Positions 14,921 through 23,354 of a DNA stretch of 45,285 bases are shown in pieces. The notes beneath the pieces are model-generated. The model ran no database searches, had not been told where the DNA came from, and worked only from the letters and a program-made list of their open reading frames with translations. Origin of the DNA: Thermoplasmata archaeon (GTDB lineage: Archaea > Thermoplasmatota > Thermoplasmata > Lutacidiplasmatales > UBA184); assembly GCA_021798195.1 (NCBI GenBank), contig JAJZYH010000013.1, positions 1 to 45,285 of the forward strand, written 5' to 3'. Each line of letters opens with the position of its first letter. Within the stretch, counting starts at the first letter, position 1. The translations under genes were made by a program, and so were the position numbers.

Positions 14921-14928
14921 GAATTAAC
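14921..14928 (-). promoter_or_regulatory. TATA-like box for threonine ammonia-lyase
   Basis: GTTAATTC on the minus strand, 26 bases before GTG 14899 but only 14 from ATG 14911; it argues for the shorter, leaderless form. Confidence 0.35.
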
Positions 14929-14991
14929 GCTTGGCTCCAGGGACAGGGGCTCTCCCCGGGGTCGGCTCCGGCGCCGGGATCCCCTTCCTTC

Positions 14992-15005
14992 GAACGCGCG
15001 CGTTC
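14992..15005. repeat. Perfect 14-bp palindrome upstream of the ribosomal operon
   Basis: GAACGCGCGCGTTC is a perfect palindrome between the threonine ammonia-lyase promoter and the L3 promoter, about 60 bases upstream of the L3 TATA box. It could be a protein-binding site; alternating GC also makes it a candidate for unusual helix form. Role unknown. Confidence 0.35.
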
Positions 15006-15061
15006 AGAAAATGGCGACCGCCCGGCGTTCTCGGAGGCAAAGAAGCCCCCGCGCCGGCGCA

Positions 15062-15072
15062 GGCTTATATAC
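15062..15072 (+). promoter_or_regulatory. TATA box of the S10/spc ribosomal operon
   Basis: GGCTTATATAC is a strong archaeal TATA element. It predicts transcription from about 15090, giving a leader of about 30 bases that contains GGAGG (15101-15105) ahead of the L3 ATG at 15123. Confidence 0.65.
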
Positions 15073-15122
15073 ACCTGCCTTTTGGCCGAGCCTCACCGAA
15101 GGAGGCAGCCCTCTCATCGTCC

Positions 15123-16124
15123 ATGGTTCGTCATCGTCCCCGGCGCGGATCCCTGGGCTATTGGCCCCGGAAAAGGGCTCCGCGACCCGTTCCCCGGATC
15201 GCCACGTGGCCCCACGGGCCTTCCCGCCCGCACCTGGAGGGGTTCGCGGGGTACAAGGTGGGCATGACCCACGCCTTCCTCGTGGATTTCCGGAAGCGAT
15301 CCACCACGGCGAGCCAGGAGGTGTCGGTCCCCATCACGGTCCTGGAGACCCCACCTCTCAAGGTCGTGGCGGTCCGGCTCTACCATTCCACCCCCTACGG
15401 GCGCCGGGTGAGCGGGGAGATCTGGGCGGACGAGGTTCCCCCGCAGCTGGCGCGTCGTCGGCCCCTCCCCAAGTCCCCCCCCACCGAGGAGGCGAAGGCG
15501 GCATTCGCCCGGGCTCCCGGTGAGGAGGTGTTCGTGCTGGTGGAGACGCAACCCCATCTCGTGAGCGGTGTCCCCACCAAGACTCCGGACCTCTTCGAGG
15601 TCCGTGTGAGTGGCGAGGATTTCGACGAACGGCGGACGTGGGCCCGGGACCTCCTGGGGAAGGAGGTCAGCTTCGAGGATTTCGCCCGGGAGGGCGAGAT
15701 GGTGGATGTGGTGGCGGTGACCAAGGGGAAGGGTTTCCAGGGCCACATCAAGCGCTTCGGTGTGAAGCTCCAGCCCCGGAAGAACTCCAAGCATCGCCGC
15801 ATGATCGGGACGCTGGGTCCCCACAACCCGAGCTACGTGAGCTACCGGATCCCCCAGGCGGGCCAGATGGGCTACCACCGGCGGACGGAGTACAACAAGC
15901 GTCTCCTGCGGGTGGTGAAGGACCCCCGGACCGAGCCCATCCAGCCCGCGGGCGGGTTCCTCCATTACGGGGAGATCCGCAACGGATATGCGATCCTCCA
16001 CGGGAGCGTGCCCGGTCCGGCCCGCCGGCTGGTGCGCCTCCGCCTTCCCATCCGGTTCCACGGAGTGGCCCAGGAGAAGGTGGACATCCGGTACCGCTCG
16101 GTGGCGAGCAAGCAAGGAGGTTGA
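15123..16124 (+). CDS. rpl3: Large-subunit ribosomal protein uL3
   Basis: A 333-residue archaeal uL3, first gene of the S10/spc block. It begins MVRHRPRRGSLGYWPRKRA, as archaeal and eukaryotic L3 proteins do, and carries VVAVTKGKGFQGHIKRFGV and RMIGTLGPHNPSYV in the central extension that reaches the peptidyl-transferase centre. uL3 is an early assembly protein binding both ends of 23S rRNA. The frame is open upstream, but the ATG at 15123 agrees with the family N-terminus and the TATA box at 15062. S10 itself is not in front of it. Confidence 0.96.
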   Translation: MVRHRPRRGSLGYWPRKRAPRPVPRIATWPHGPSRPHLEGFAGYKVGMTHAFLVDFRKRSTTASQEVSVPITVLETPPLKVVAVRLYHSTPYGRRVSGEIWADEVPPQLARRRPLPKSPPTEEAKAAFARAPGEEVFVLVETQPHLVSGVPTKTPDLFEVRVSGEDFDERRTWARDLLGKEVSFEDFAREGEMVDVVAVTKGKGFQGHIKRFGVKLQPRKNSKHRRMIGTLGPHNPSYVSYRIPQAGQMGYHRRTEYNKRLLRVVKDPRTEPIQPAGGFLHYGEIRNGYAILHGSVPGPARRLVRLRLPIRFHGVAQEKVDIRYRSVASKQGG

Positions 16125-16130
16125 GTCCCC

Positions 16131-17033
16131 GTGGCGTCCACCCCTCCTACCACCGGCGCATCGGCACCCCCCCGGTCCACCTCCCGCCCCGCCCACCGTG
16201 AACCGGGGCACCACCGGGTCCATGTGCTGGGCCTGGACGGGACGCCGGGGGAAGCCCTTTCCCTCCCTCCCATCTTCTCGGCCCCCTACCGGCCGGACCT
16301 GATCCAGCGGGCGGTGGTGGCCGCCCAGGCGAACCGGCGCCAGCCGTATGGCCCCAGCCGGAAGGCGGGCATGCGCCACTCGGTCCGGTGGTCCGGGAAG
16401 GGTCACGGGGTGGCACGGACCCCCCGGCTCAGAAACTCCAACCGGGGCGCGCAGGCGCCCAACACCGTGGGGGGGCGCGAGGCGCACCCGCCGCGGCCCG
16501 ACGCGATCTACCGGAAGAAGGTGAACGTCAAGGAACGGCGGCGGGCGCTGGCCTCGGCCTTGGCGGCCACGCGGGAGGCGCGGTTCGCCCTGGAACGGGG
16601 ACACGAGGTCCCCGCTCATCTCCGGCTCCCGGTGGTCTTCGAGGACCCCCTCGAGGAGGTGGAGACCGCCTCCCGGGCCCGGGAGGTATTGGACACGGTG
16701 GGCCTCTGGCCCGACGTGGTCCGTGCCGCGGAGGGGATCCACATCCGTGCGGGGCGAGGGAAGATGCGGGGCCGGGTCCGGCGGCACCCCAAGAGCCTCC
16801 TCGTCGTGGTGAGCACCCCCGGGAAGGCCCGCGGGTTCCGGAACTTCCCCGGCGTCGACGTGGTCCCGGTGGATTCCCTGGGCACCGAACATCTCGCGCC
16901 CGGGGGCCAGGCGGGCCGGCTCACCCTCTACACGCCGTCGGCCTTGAAGCGCATCGAGTCGATCCTGGGCAAGGAGTCCTCCCTGCCGGGCGTCCCGGCG
17001 CGCCACGAAGCCGCCCGGGGAGGTGCCCCATGA
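16131..17033 (+). CDS. rpl4: Large-subunit ribosomal protein uL4
   Basis: A 300-residue archaeal uL4, longer than the usual 250-260 because of a Pro/Ser/Thr-rich N-terminal extension of about 25 residues and an Ala-rich C-terminal tail. RRQPYGPSRKAGMRHSVRWS and RAGRGKMRGRVRRHPKSLLV are the rRNA-binding loop and its continuation into the exit tunnel. The start is a GTG six bases after uL3, with GGAGG at 16116-16120. The stop overlaps the ATG of uL23. Confidence 0.95.
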   Translation: MASTPPTTGASAPPRSTSRPAHREPGHHRVHVLGLDGTPGEALSLPPIFSAPYRPDLIQRAVVAAQANRRQPYGPSRKAGMRHSVRWSGKGHGVARTPRLRNSNRGAQAPNTVGGREAHPPRPDAIYRKKVNVKERRRALASALAATREARFALERGHEVPAHLRLPVVFEDPLEEVETASRAREVLDTVGLWPDVVRAAEGIHIRAGRGKMRGRVRRHPKSLLVVVSTPGKARGFRNFPGVDVVPVDSLGTEHLAPGGQAGRLTLYTPSALKRIESILGKESSLPGVPARHEAARGGAP

Positions 17034-17299
17034 GCGAGGTCATCGAGAAGCACCGGGTCCTCTTCCACGCCTACGTCACCGAGAAGGCCATGGACGGGAT
17101 GGAGCGGCAGAACAAGCTCCAGTTCATGGTGGACCGCCGGGCCACGCGGGCCGACATCAAGCGGGCCGTGGAGGAGCTCTACCAGGCCAAGGTGGTCAAG
17201 GTGAACACGAAGATCGTCCGGAACGGGAAGGTGGCCACCGTCCGCTTCCACAAGGAGTTCTCCGCGGAGGACATCGGCTCCCGGGCGGGGGTGTTCTGA
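17030..17299 (+). CDS. rpl23: Large-subunit ribosomal protein uL23
   Basis: An 89-residue uL23, which sits at the tunnel exit and forms the docking site for SRP and the SecY channel. YVTEKAMDGMERQNKLQFMV and ATRADIKRAVEELYQAKVVK are diagnostic, as is the basic strand VNTKIVRNGKVATVRF. Start ATG overlaps the uL4 stop (ATGA) and its stop overlaps the uL2 start (TGATG), so three genes are coupled. Confidence 0.95.
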   Translation: MSEVIEKHRVLFHAYVTEKAMDGMERQNKLQFMVDRRATRADIKRAVEELYQAKVVKVNTKIVRNGKVATVRFHKEFSAEDIGSRAGVF

Positions 17300-18015
17300 T
17301 GGGAAAGCGCATCATCTCCCGCCGGCGGGGGGCCGGCACGGGCCCCTACGTTTCTCCCAGTCACCGGCACCACGGGGCCGTGCGCTTGCCGGAAGCCGTG
17401 CTCACCGGGGAAGGCCGCATCGTGGAGCTGGAGCATGCCCCCGGCCGGAGCTCGCCCGTGGCCCTCGTGGAGATGCCGGGAGGGACCACGCTGCGCCTCG
17501 TGGCTCCCTCCGGGGCGGCCACGGGGGACCGACTTTCGGTGGGGACGGGTGGACAATTGGCCCGGGGGTCGATCCTCCCCCTGGGGGAGATCCCGGACGG
17601 GACCCTCGTCTGCAACATCGAGGTCCAGCCCAACGATGGGGGAAAGCTCGTCCGGGCGGCCGGGACCTCGGCCCTCGTGGTGGCGCATCAGGGTCCCACG
17701 GTGACGCTGGAGCTCCCCAGCGGGAGCTTCAAGGAGTTCCGGGGGAACTGCCGGGCCCAGGTGGGGCTCGTGGCGGGAGGCGGACGCGGCGAGCGCCCGT
17801 TCATCAAGGCGGGGAAGAAGGTCCAGGCGTTCCGGTCCCTGTCCAAGCCCGCGTTCAAGGTCCGTGGCGTGGCCATGAACCCCGTGAACCATCCCTTCGG
17901 GGGCGGCTCCCACCAGCACGTGGGGCGGCCCAGCAGCGTCTCCTCGGGGACCTGGCCCGGCGCCAAGGTGGGGCGGTTCGGGCCGCGGAAGAAGAAGAAG
18001 GGGCTCCGGGCCTAG
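17299..18015 (+). CDS. rpl2: Large-subunit ribosomal protein uL2
   Basis: A 238-residue archaeal uL2, needed for subunit joining and peptidyl transfer. It starts MGKRIISRRRGAGTGPYVSP and carries the universally conserved C-terminal loop HPFGGGSHQHVG, whose histidine lies close to the peptidyl-transferase centre, and the basic end RFGPRKKKKGLR. The start shares its A with the uL23 stop. Length is normal for archaea. Confidence 0.96.
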   Translation: MGKRIISRRRGAGTGPYVSPSHRHHGAVRLPEAVLTGEGRIVELEHAPGRSSPVALVEMPGGTTLRLVAPSGAATGDRLSVGTGGQLARGSILPLGEIPDGTLVCNIEVQPNDGGKLVRAAGTSALVVAHQGPTVTLELPSGSFKEFRGNCRAQVGLVAGGGRGERPFIKAGKKVQAFRSLSKPAFKVRGVAMNPVNHPFGGGSHQHVGRPSSVSSGTWPGAKVGRFGPRKKKKGLRA

Positions 18016-18034
18016 AGGGGAGGAAGGAGGATCC

Positions 18035-18466
18035 ATGGCGAAGCGAACGGCCCGCAAGAAGGGAGCGGACCTGCGCAAGAAGAAGGAATTCAGCCTCCGG
18101 GGCCGGACCCTGGCGGAGCTCCAGAAGCTTTCCACCACGGAGCTCGCGAAGCTGCTCCCCGCCCGGCAGCGGCGTTCCCTCTTGCGAGGCGTCCACAACG
18201 AGGGACAGCGCCTGGTGGAGAAGCTGGGGGAAGCCCCCGTGGGAGGCAAGGCGATCCGGACGCATTGCCGGGACGTGGTGATCCTTCCCGCCTTCGTGGG
18301 CCGCAAGGTGGCGGTCTTCTCGGGCAAGGAGTTCAAAGAGGTGGAGATCCGCCCGGAGATGATCGGGCATTACCTGGGGGAGTTCGTCCTCACCCGCCGG
18401 TTCGAGAAGCACTCGGGACCGGGCGTGGGCGCCACCCGGTCGTCGAAGTTCATGCCGTTGAAGTGA
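18035..18466 (+). CDS. rps19: Small-subunit ribosomal protein uS19
   Basis: A 143-residue archaeal uS19, part of the 30S head and the intersubunit bridges. After a lysine-rich start it carries FSLRGRTLAELQKLSTTELA, RTHCRDVVILPAFVGRKVAV and the conserved C-terminal HYLGEFVLTRRFEKHSGPGV, ending SSKFMPLK as archaeal and eukaryotic S19/S15 do. GGAGGAAGGAGG precedes the ATG after a 19-base gap from uL2. Confidence 0.96.
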   Translation: MAKRTARKKGADLRKKKEFSLRGRTLAELQKLSTTELAKLLPARQRRSLLRGVHNEGQRLVEKLGEAPVGGKAIRTHCRDVVILPAFVGRKVAVFSGKEFKEVEIRPEMIGHYLGEFVLTRRFEKHSGPGVGATRSSKFMPLK

Positions 18467-18479
18467 GAGGAGGTTTTGG

Positions 18480-18932
18480 ATGAGAGGATACACCTATGAG
18501 GTCCCCAAGGGCCGTACCGTGGCCCGGGCCCGGGGCGTGGAGCTCCACATCTCGCCCAAGAAGACCTACGAGGTGCTGAACGCCATCCGGGGGCTTCCCC
18601 TGGAGGAGGCCCGTCGCGTCCTCGAGGACGCGGTGGCCCTCAAGCGGGCCATCCCGTTCCGGCGGTACAACCAGGAGACGGCGCACCACAAGGGGACGGG
18701 CCCCGGCCGCTATCCCAAGAAGGTGGCGCGGGAGGTCCTCAAGGTGCTCGCCAACGCGGAATCCAACGCCGAATACGAGGGCATGGACACCGACGATCTC
18801 ATCCTGGCCGCGGCGAGCTGCGCCCGGGGACGGATCCTGAAGGCCATGATGCCCCGGGCCCACGGCCGGGCCACGGACTGGAACGAACAGACCACCAACG
18901 TGGAGATCGTCCTCTCCCCGAAGGAGGAGTGA
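18480..18932 (+). CDS. rpl22: Large-subunit ribosomal protein uL22
   Basis: A 150-residue archaeal uL22, which lines the narrow part of the exit tunnel. Typical segments are ARARGVELHISPKKTYEVLN, FRRYNQETAHHKGTGPGRYP in the tunnel-reaching hairpin, and RGRILKAMMPRAHGRATDWN close to the C-terminus. Start is preceded by GAGGAGG. The end abuts the uS3 gene. Confidence 0.95.
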   Translation: MRGYTYEVPKGRTVARARGVELHISPKKTYEVLNAIRGLPLEEARRVLEDAVALKRAIPFRRYNQETAHHKGTGPGRYPKKVAREVLKVLANAESNAEYEGMDTDDLILAAASCARGRILKAMMPRAHGRATDWNEQTTNVEIVLSPKEE

Positions 18933-18940
18933 AGGGGGAC

Positions 18941-19636
18941 ATGGCATCGGAACGGAAGTTCATCCAGGAAGGGGTCCGCCGGGTCCTCCTCAAGGACTAT
19001 CTCATCCAGGAATCCCAGCGGGCCGGTTTCGGCGGGCTGGACATCTCCCGGACGCCCATGGGGACCCGGGTCACGCTGGTCTGCGAACGCCCGGGCATCA
19101 TCATCGGGCGCCGGGGCGAGCTCATCAAGCAGCTCACCCAGACGCTCGCCGAGCGCTTCCACGTGGACAACCCCCAGATCGAGGTCCAGGAGGAGCGCCA
19201 ACCCAACCTCAACGCCCAGCTCATGGCGGAGAAGCTGGCGGCCACCCTGGAACGGGGCTGGCACTTCCGCCGCGCGGGGCACTCCACGGTCCGGCGGATC
19301 ATGGAGAGCGGGGCCCGAGGTTGCCAGGTGGTCCTCTCGGGGAAGCTCACCGGGGAGCGCCACCGGACGGAGCGGTTCAAGGCCGGGATGATCAAGTACT
19401 GCGGCCAGGCCTCGCTGTTCCAGATGGGCCGGGGGTTCGCCCAGGCGAAGCTCAAGCCCGGCGTCATCGGGGTCAGCGTGTGGATCATGCGGCCGGATGC
19501 CCGGATGCCCGATGAGATCCGGATCAAGGGGGCCGCGCCCCCGGTCCCCGCGCCGGCGGTGCCGCCCGTCATCCTCGAGACCCATGAGGACGAGCCCCTC
19601 CCCCCGGAGCCCCTGGTCCCGGAGAAGCTGCCATGA
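18941..19636 (+). CDS. rps3: Small-subunit ribosomal protein uS3
   Basis: A 231-residue uS3 with an N-terminal KH domain (RPGIIIGRRGELIKQLTQTL contains the GxxG loop) and the C-terminal S3 domain (RRIMESGARGCQVVLSGKLT, GVSVWIMRPDARMPDE). It forms the mRNA entry channel and has helicase-like and stress roles in other organisms. A proline-rich acidic tail of about 35 residues follows. ATG 18941 is preferred: a GTG at 18929 would be too close to GGAGGA. The stop overlaps the uL29 start (ATGA). Confidence 0.95.
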   Translation: MASERKFIQEGVRRVLLKDYLIQESQRAGFGGLDISRTPMGTRVTLVCERPGIIIGRRGELIKQLTQTLAERFHVDNPQIEVQEERQPNLNAQLMAEKLAATLERGWHFRRAGHSTVRRIMESGARGCQVVLSGKLTGERHRTERFKAGMIKYCGQASLFQMGRGFAQAKLKPGVIGVSVWIMRPDARMPDEIRIKGAAPPVPAPAVPPVILETHEDEPLPPEPLVPEKLP

Positions 19637-19863
19637 CGCTCCTCAGGACCCGGGAACTGCGCGCCCTCTCCGACGACGATCTCAAGCGGAAGGTGGCGGA
19701 TCTGGAGATGGATCTCCTGCGGGAGCGGGGCGTGGCAGCCATGGGTGGTGCGCCCACTTCCCCGGGGCGCATGCGGGCCCTCAGGACCAACGTGGCCCGG
19801 GCCCTCACCGTCCAGACGGAACGCCGGCGGGGCATCGCCCGAACCGTGCCGAAGGAGGAGTGA
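19633..19863 (+). CDS. rpl29: Large-subunit ribosomal protein uL29
   Basis: A 76-residue uL29, a small two-helix protein beside the tunnel exit that helps bind SRP. LRTRELRALSDDDLKRKVAD and the following LRERG...SPGRMRALRTNVARAL match the family. It is coupled to uS3 by ATGA. The family is usually 65-75 residues. Confidence 0.94.
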   Translation: MTLLRTRELRALSDDDLKRKVADLEMDLLRERGVAAMGGAPTSPGRMRALRTNVARALTVQTERRRGIARTVPKEE

Positions 19864-19867
19864 CACC

Positions 19868-20188
19868 GTGCTGGGAGCCGCGTCGAAACCATCCCCTGCG
19901 CGCTCGTCGGACCTCATGGAGGAGTTCATCGGCGGCGTCCTCACCGTGGTCCAGGCCCCGGGGGTCCAGGACCTGCCCCTCACCGGCCGGATCGTGGACG
20001 AGACCCTCAACATGATGTACGTGCTCCCCTCCGGCGCCCGTCGTCCCCGGGGGATCCCCAAGGCGGGGCTCGTGGGGACGCTCACCCTGGGTTCCCGGGA
20101 GATACCCTTAAGAGGGGACGACCTACGGGTGCGCCCCGAGGACCGCATCAAGCGGATGGCCCTTCGCGGCCACCGTCGCCGTCCATGA
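19868..20188 (+). CDS. rnp1: RNase P protein component 1 (Rpp29/Pop4)
   Basis: A 106-residue protein subunit of RNase P, which trims tRNA 5' ends; Rpp29 pairs with Rpp21 and supports the specificity domain of the RNA. LMEEFIGGVLTVVQAPGVQD, GRIVDETLNMMYV and the C-terminal strand VRPEDRIKRMALRGH fit archaeal Rpp29. GTG 19868 is used because GGAGGAG stands about 8 bases before it; ATG 19916 is an alternative giving 90 residues. Its place between uL29 and uS17 is standard in archaea, though SUI1, often next to it, is absent here. Confidence 0.9.
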   Translation: MLGAASKPSPARSSDLMEEFIGGVLTVVQAPGVQDLPLTGRIVDETLNMMYVLPSGARRPRGIPKAGLVGTLTLGSREIPLRGDDLRVRPEDRIKRMALRGHRRRP

Positions 20189-20664
20189 CCGCGATCCAGA
20201 ATCCCTCCGCATCGGCCCCGGCTCCGTCGGGGACCGCTCGCCGGGCCCATGGGGGGTCCCGGGCGCGGGACATCGGCCTTGATGTGCGCCTGCCCAAGGC
20301 CGGCTGCGGGGACCGGAAGTGCCCGTTCCACGGCCACCTCAAGGTCCGGGGACAGGCGCTCGAGGGGATCGTGGTCTCCACCTCCATGCAGGGCACGGTG
20401 GTGGTGAGCCGGACCCTCCTCCATTACCTGCCCAAGTTCGAGCGGTACACCAAGCGCCGGCGCCGCTACCTCGCCCATGCCCCCGAATGCCTCCACGTGG
20501 AGGTGGGGCGCCGGGTCCGCATCGCGGAGACGCGCCCCCTCGCGAAGAACGTGAGCTTCGTGGTCGTGGAGGATCTGGGCGAATCGGTCCTGGAGATCAA
20601 GGGGGAGGAGGCGGTCCCGGCCCACCCCGGGAAGCCCCCCGCATCCAAGGAGGAAGCGGCATGA
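20185..20664 (+). CDS. rps17: Small-subunit ribosomal protein uS17
   Basis: A 159-residue archaeal uS17 (S11 in eukaryotes), an OB-fold protein that organises the 30S body. [20 protein letters not shown] is a typical archaeal start of the fold, with CxxxxCPFHG. [20 protein letters not shown] and [20 protein letters not shown] complete it. The N-terminal 25 residues and the last 20 are extra and low-complexity. It overlaps its neighbours by 4 bases at both ends. Confidence 0.95.
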   Translation: MTAIQNPSASAPAPSGTARRAHGGSRARDIGLDVRLPKAGCGDRKCPFHGHLKVRGQALEGIVVSTSMQGTVVVSRTLLHYLPKFERYTKRRRRYLAHAPECLHVEVGRRVRIAETRPLAKNVSFVVVEDLGESVLEIKGEEAVPAHPGKPPASKEEAA

Positions 20665-21059
20665 AGGGGATCGCGGGCCACCGGGGGCGGGGTCTTCCCA
20701 AGGGGGCCCGCCTGGAATGCGTGGACAACACCGGGGCGAAGGTGGTGGAGATCATCGCCGTGCGCAACTGGCACGGACATCACCGGAGGTACCCGCGGGC
20801 CGGCGTGGGAGACCTCATCATCGTGAGCGTGAAGAAGGGGACCCCCGAGATGCGCCGGCAGGTCCTGCATGCCGTGATCGTCCGGCAGAGGTCCCCCATC
20901 CACCGGAGCGACGGGCTCCGGGTCCTCTTCGAGGACAACGCCGCGGTGATCACCACCGAGACCGGGGAAGTGAAGGGGTCCCAGATCAAGGGACCCGTGG
21001 CCAAGGAGGCCGCGGAGAGGTGGCCCCGCATCGCGGCCGCCTCGTCCATCATCGTGTAG
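20661..21059 (+). CDS. rpl14: Large-subunit ribosomal protein uL14
   Basis: A 132-residue uL14, which contributes to intersubunit bridges and binds the anti-association factor eIF6/aIF6. Typical segments are [50 protein letters not shown] and [20 protein letters not shown]. The ATG overlaps the uS17 stop (ATGA). Confidence 0.96.
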   Translation: MKGIAGHRGRGLPKGARLECVDNTGAKVVEIIAVRNWHGHHRRYPRAGVGDLIIVSVKKGTPEMRRQVLHAVIVRQRSPIHRSDGLRVLFEDNAAVITTETGEVKGSQIKGPVAKEAAERWPRIAAASSIIV

Positions 21060-21075
21060 GAGGGATCCATCGGGC

Positions 21076-21528
21076 ATGTCCACGCAGTCGCATCTGGGAC
21101 GGAAGCAACGGAAGGATCGGTTCGAGGCCGATCACCGGGAGCGGGCGCACCGCCTGGCCCTCTCCCTGTCCCGGGAGCTCCGGACCCGCTACGGCCGCCG
21201 GCGCCTCACGGTGCACAAGGGGGACACGGTGCGGATCCTGGGAGGGTCCTACGCCGGACGGGAGGAGAGGGTGGCCCGGGTGGACCGCCGGAGATTCCGG
21301 GTGATCCTGGACAACGTGACCCTCAAGAAGGCCGACGCGAAGCTCATCCAGCTTCCGCTCACCCCCGGCCACCTCATGCTCACCAAGCTCAACCTGGCGG
21401 ACCCCTGGCGCCGCCGGATCCTGCGCGTGACGACCGCCGAAGGGGAGGAGGCCGTGCCGGAGCTTCCCCCGGAGACCGACTCGGCGGCATCTCCCGCCAA
21501 GGAGGCGGAGGGGGAGGAGGGTCCATGA
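21076..21528 (+). CDS. rpl24: Large-subunit ribosomal protein uL24
   Basis: A 150-residue archaeal uL24 with the KOW domain RLTVHKGDTVRILGGSYAGR followed by NVTLKKADAKLIQLPLTPGH. It initiates 50S assembly and sits near the tunnel exit. The last 35 residues are an acidic extension (EGEEAVPELPPETDSAASPA). AGGAGGGA stands about 12 bases before the ATG. The stop overlaps the S4e start. Confidence 0.95.
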   Translation: MSTQSHLGRKQRKDRFEADHRERAHRLALSLSRELRTRYGRRRLTVHKGDTVRILGGSYAGREERVARVDRRRFRVILDNVTLKKADAKLIQLPLTPGHLMLTKLNLADPWRRRILRVTTAEGEEAVPELPPETDSAASPAKEAEGEEGP

Positions 21529-22241
21529 CGTTCCGGCTCAAGAGGCGGGCCGCCCCCCGGACGTGGCCCGTCGCCCGCAAGGGGACGAAATGGATCGCCC
21601 GGCCCGCTCCCGGGCCCCACCCCCAGGAGGAGTCCATCCCCGTCCTTCTGGTCCTCCGGGACGTCCTGGGGATCGCCCGGTCCGCCCGGGAGGTTCGCCT
21701 CCTCCTGCGGGACGGAAAGGTACGCGTGGACGGGAAGGTGGTGAAGGACCTCTCCCGGGGCCTGGGCCTCATGGATGTCTTGAGCCTCGCCCCCCCGCTG
21801 GGGAAGGACTACCGGGTGCTGAAGAACCGTCTGGGGCGCCTGGTGCTGGTGCCCATCGCCCCCACCGAGGCGGGGTTCAAGCTCGGGAGGGTCCGCTTCA
21901 AGAACGCGGTCCCGGGCGGGAAGGTGGCCCTCACGCTGCACGACGGCCGGAACATCCTCGTGGACCCCCGCAGCGAGTACCGGGTGGGGGACACCCTGCG
22001 GCTGGAGGTGCCCGCGCAGAAGGTGGCCCAGCGTCTTCCGTTGACCCCCAACGCCCTCGCCTACATCTCCGGTGGGAGCCACGTGGGCCAGCTGGCCCGG
22101 GTGGAGCGTATCGAGGTCCTGAGCTCGTCCCAGCCCAACCGGGTCCAGTTCCGGGAAGGGTTCTCCACCATCAAAGAGTACGTGTTCGTCGTGGGCACCG
22201 AGAGCCCCGTCATCCAGCTGCCGGAGGGTCTCGGGCCATGA
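21525..22241 (+). CDS. rps4e: Small-subunit ribosomal protein eS4
   Basis: A 238-residue eS4, found only in archaea and eukaryotes and therefore good evidence of archaeal origin. It has the basic N-terminus FRLKRRAAPRTWPVARKGTK, an S4-like RNA-binding region (REVRLLLRDGKVRVDGKVVK) and a C-terminal KOW segment (YISGGSHVGQLARVERIEVL). It binds the 30S body. Overlaps by ATGA with uL24 and uL5. Confidence 0.95.
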   Translation: MTFRLKRRAAPRTWPVARKGTKWIARPAPGPHPQEESIPVLLVLRDVLGIARSAREVRLLLRDGKVRVDGKVVKDLSRGLGLMDVLSLAPPLGKDYRVLKNRLGRLVLVPIAPTEAGFKLGRVRFKNAVPGGKVALTLHDGRNILVDPRSEYRVGDTLRLEVPAQKVAQRLPLTPNALAYISGGSHVGQLARVERIEVLSSSQPNRVQFREGFSTIKEYVFVVGTESPVIQLPEGLGP

Positions 22242-22792
22242 CCGAGGCCACGGTTTCCCCCGGATCCCCCTCCCCGGCGCGGGGGAATCCCATGCGGGCG
22301 CTGCGCATCCGCAAGGTCGTGGTGAACATTGGGGTGGGGGAGTCGGGCGAGCGCCGGACGAAGGCCGAGAGGGTGCTTCAGATGGTGACCCACCAGAAGC
22401 CCGTGAGCACCCGGTCCCATTCCACGAACCGGGACCTGGGGATCCGCAAGGGCCAGGAGATCGGGGCCAAGGTGACGCTCCGGGGGGACCGCGCCGAGGA
22501 ATTCCTCAAGCGGGCCCTGGGGACCCGGGAGAACCGCCTGGACCCGGACAGCGTGGACCGGATGGGAAACTTCGCGTTCGGGATCCCGGACTACACGGAC
22601 TTCCCGGGGCTCAAGTACGATCCCCAGATCGGGATCTTCGGGATGGACGTCTGTGTGGAGATCGTCCGGCCGGGGGACCGCGTCCGGCACCGCATCCGCA
22701 GCCCCAACCGCCCCGGTCGGGGGCAGCGCCCCACGGCCGAGGAGACCCGGCAATTCCTCGCGGAGCACTTCGGCGTCCAGTACCTGGAGTGA
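22238..22792 (+). CDS. rpl5: Large-subunit ribosomal protein uL5
   Basis: A 184-residue uL5, which binds 5S rRNA and contacts the P-site tRNA. After an 18-residue low-complexity start it carries IRKVVVNIGVGESGERRTKA, RDLGIRKGQEIGAKVTLRGD, NFAFGIPDYTDFPGLKYDPQ and MDVCVEIVRPGDRVRHR. The second ATG (MRALRIRKV) could be the true start; the first overlaps the eS4 stop. Confidence 0.94.
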   Translation: MTEATVSPGSPSPARGNPMRALRIRKVVVNIGVGESGERRTKAERVLQMVTHQKPVSTRSHSTNRDLGIRKGQEIGAKVTLRGDRAEEFLKRALGTRENRLDPDSVDRMGNFAFGIPDYTDFPGLKYDPQIGIFGMDVCVEIVRPGDRVRHRIRSPNRPGRGQRPTAEETRQFLAEHFGVQYLE

Positions 22793-22804
22793 GGGGAGAG
22801 GGAG

Positions 22805-22951
22805 ATGAAGCCGAAGAAGCATTTCGGACGGAAGGACGGCTGCCTGCGCTGTGGCCGGAAGCGGGGGATCGTCCGCCGCTACGGGCTCCACGTCTGCCGG
22901 CAGTGCTTCCGGGAGGTCGCCATGGACCTCGGGTTCCGGAAGTACCAGTGA
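22805..22951 (+). CDS. rps14: Small-subunit ribosomal protein uS14, zinc type
   Basis: A 48-residue uS14 too short for many gene callers. [20 protein letters not shown] is followed by the second cysteine pair in [21 protein letters not shown]13-x2-C16 and C31-x2-C34 bind zinc, and the ending GFRKY is characteristic. It belongs to the 30S head. GAGGGGAGAGGGAG before the ATG provides a ribosome site, and position between uL5 and uS8 is canonical. Confidence 0.95.
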   Translation: MKPKKHFGRKDGCLRCGRKRGIVRRYGLHVCRQCFREVAMDLGFRKYQ

Positions 22952-22964
22952 GGGGAGGGGGAAG

Positions 22965-23354
22965 ATGCGGCACGATCTCTTGAACGACGCCCTGGTGACG
23001 CTCCGGCATGCGGAGGAGCACGGGAAGGAATCGGTGATCCTCTCCCCGGTGTCGCGGCTCATCGGGAACGTGTTGTCCCTCCTCAAGGAGACCGGGTACA
23101 TCGGCGAATTCACATTCCAGCCCACGGGGCAGGGAGGCGCCTACAAGGTGTCCCTGAACCGGCGGATCAATTCCTGCGGCGTGGTGAAGCCCCGTCTCGC
23201 CGTGGAGGTCCGGGAACTGGAGCGGTTCGAGGCGCGCTTCCTCCCGGCCCAGGATTTCGGGTTCCTGATCCTGAGCACCAGCCGCGGGGTCATGTCCCAC
23301 GTCAAGGCGCGGGAGCTGGGAGTGGGAGGGAAGGTCCTGGCCTATGTCTACTGA
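22965..23354 (+). CDS. rps8: Small-subunit ribosomal protein uS8
   Basis: A 129-residue uS8, a primary 16S rRNA-binding protein. MRHDLLNDALVTLRHAEEHG, VLSLLKETGYIGEFTF and the C-terminal LILSTSRGVMSHVKARELGV are diagnostic. GGAGGGG precedes the ATG. It overlaps uL6 by 11 bases. Confidence 0.95.
   Translation: MRHDLLNDALVTLRHAEEHGKESVILSPVSRLIGNVLSLLKETGYIGEFTFQPTGQGGAYKVSLNRRINSCGVVKPRLAVEVRELERFEARFLPAQDFGFLILSTSRGVMSHVKARELGVGGKVLAYVY

Noticed and set aside
13079-15122. Plus frame of 814 codons ending after rpl3 start region
   Set aside because: Mostly antisense to threonine ammonia-lyase; composition is shadow-like.
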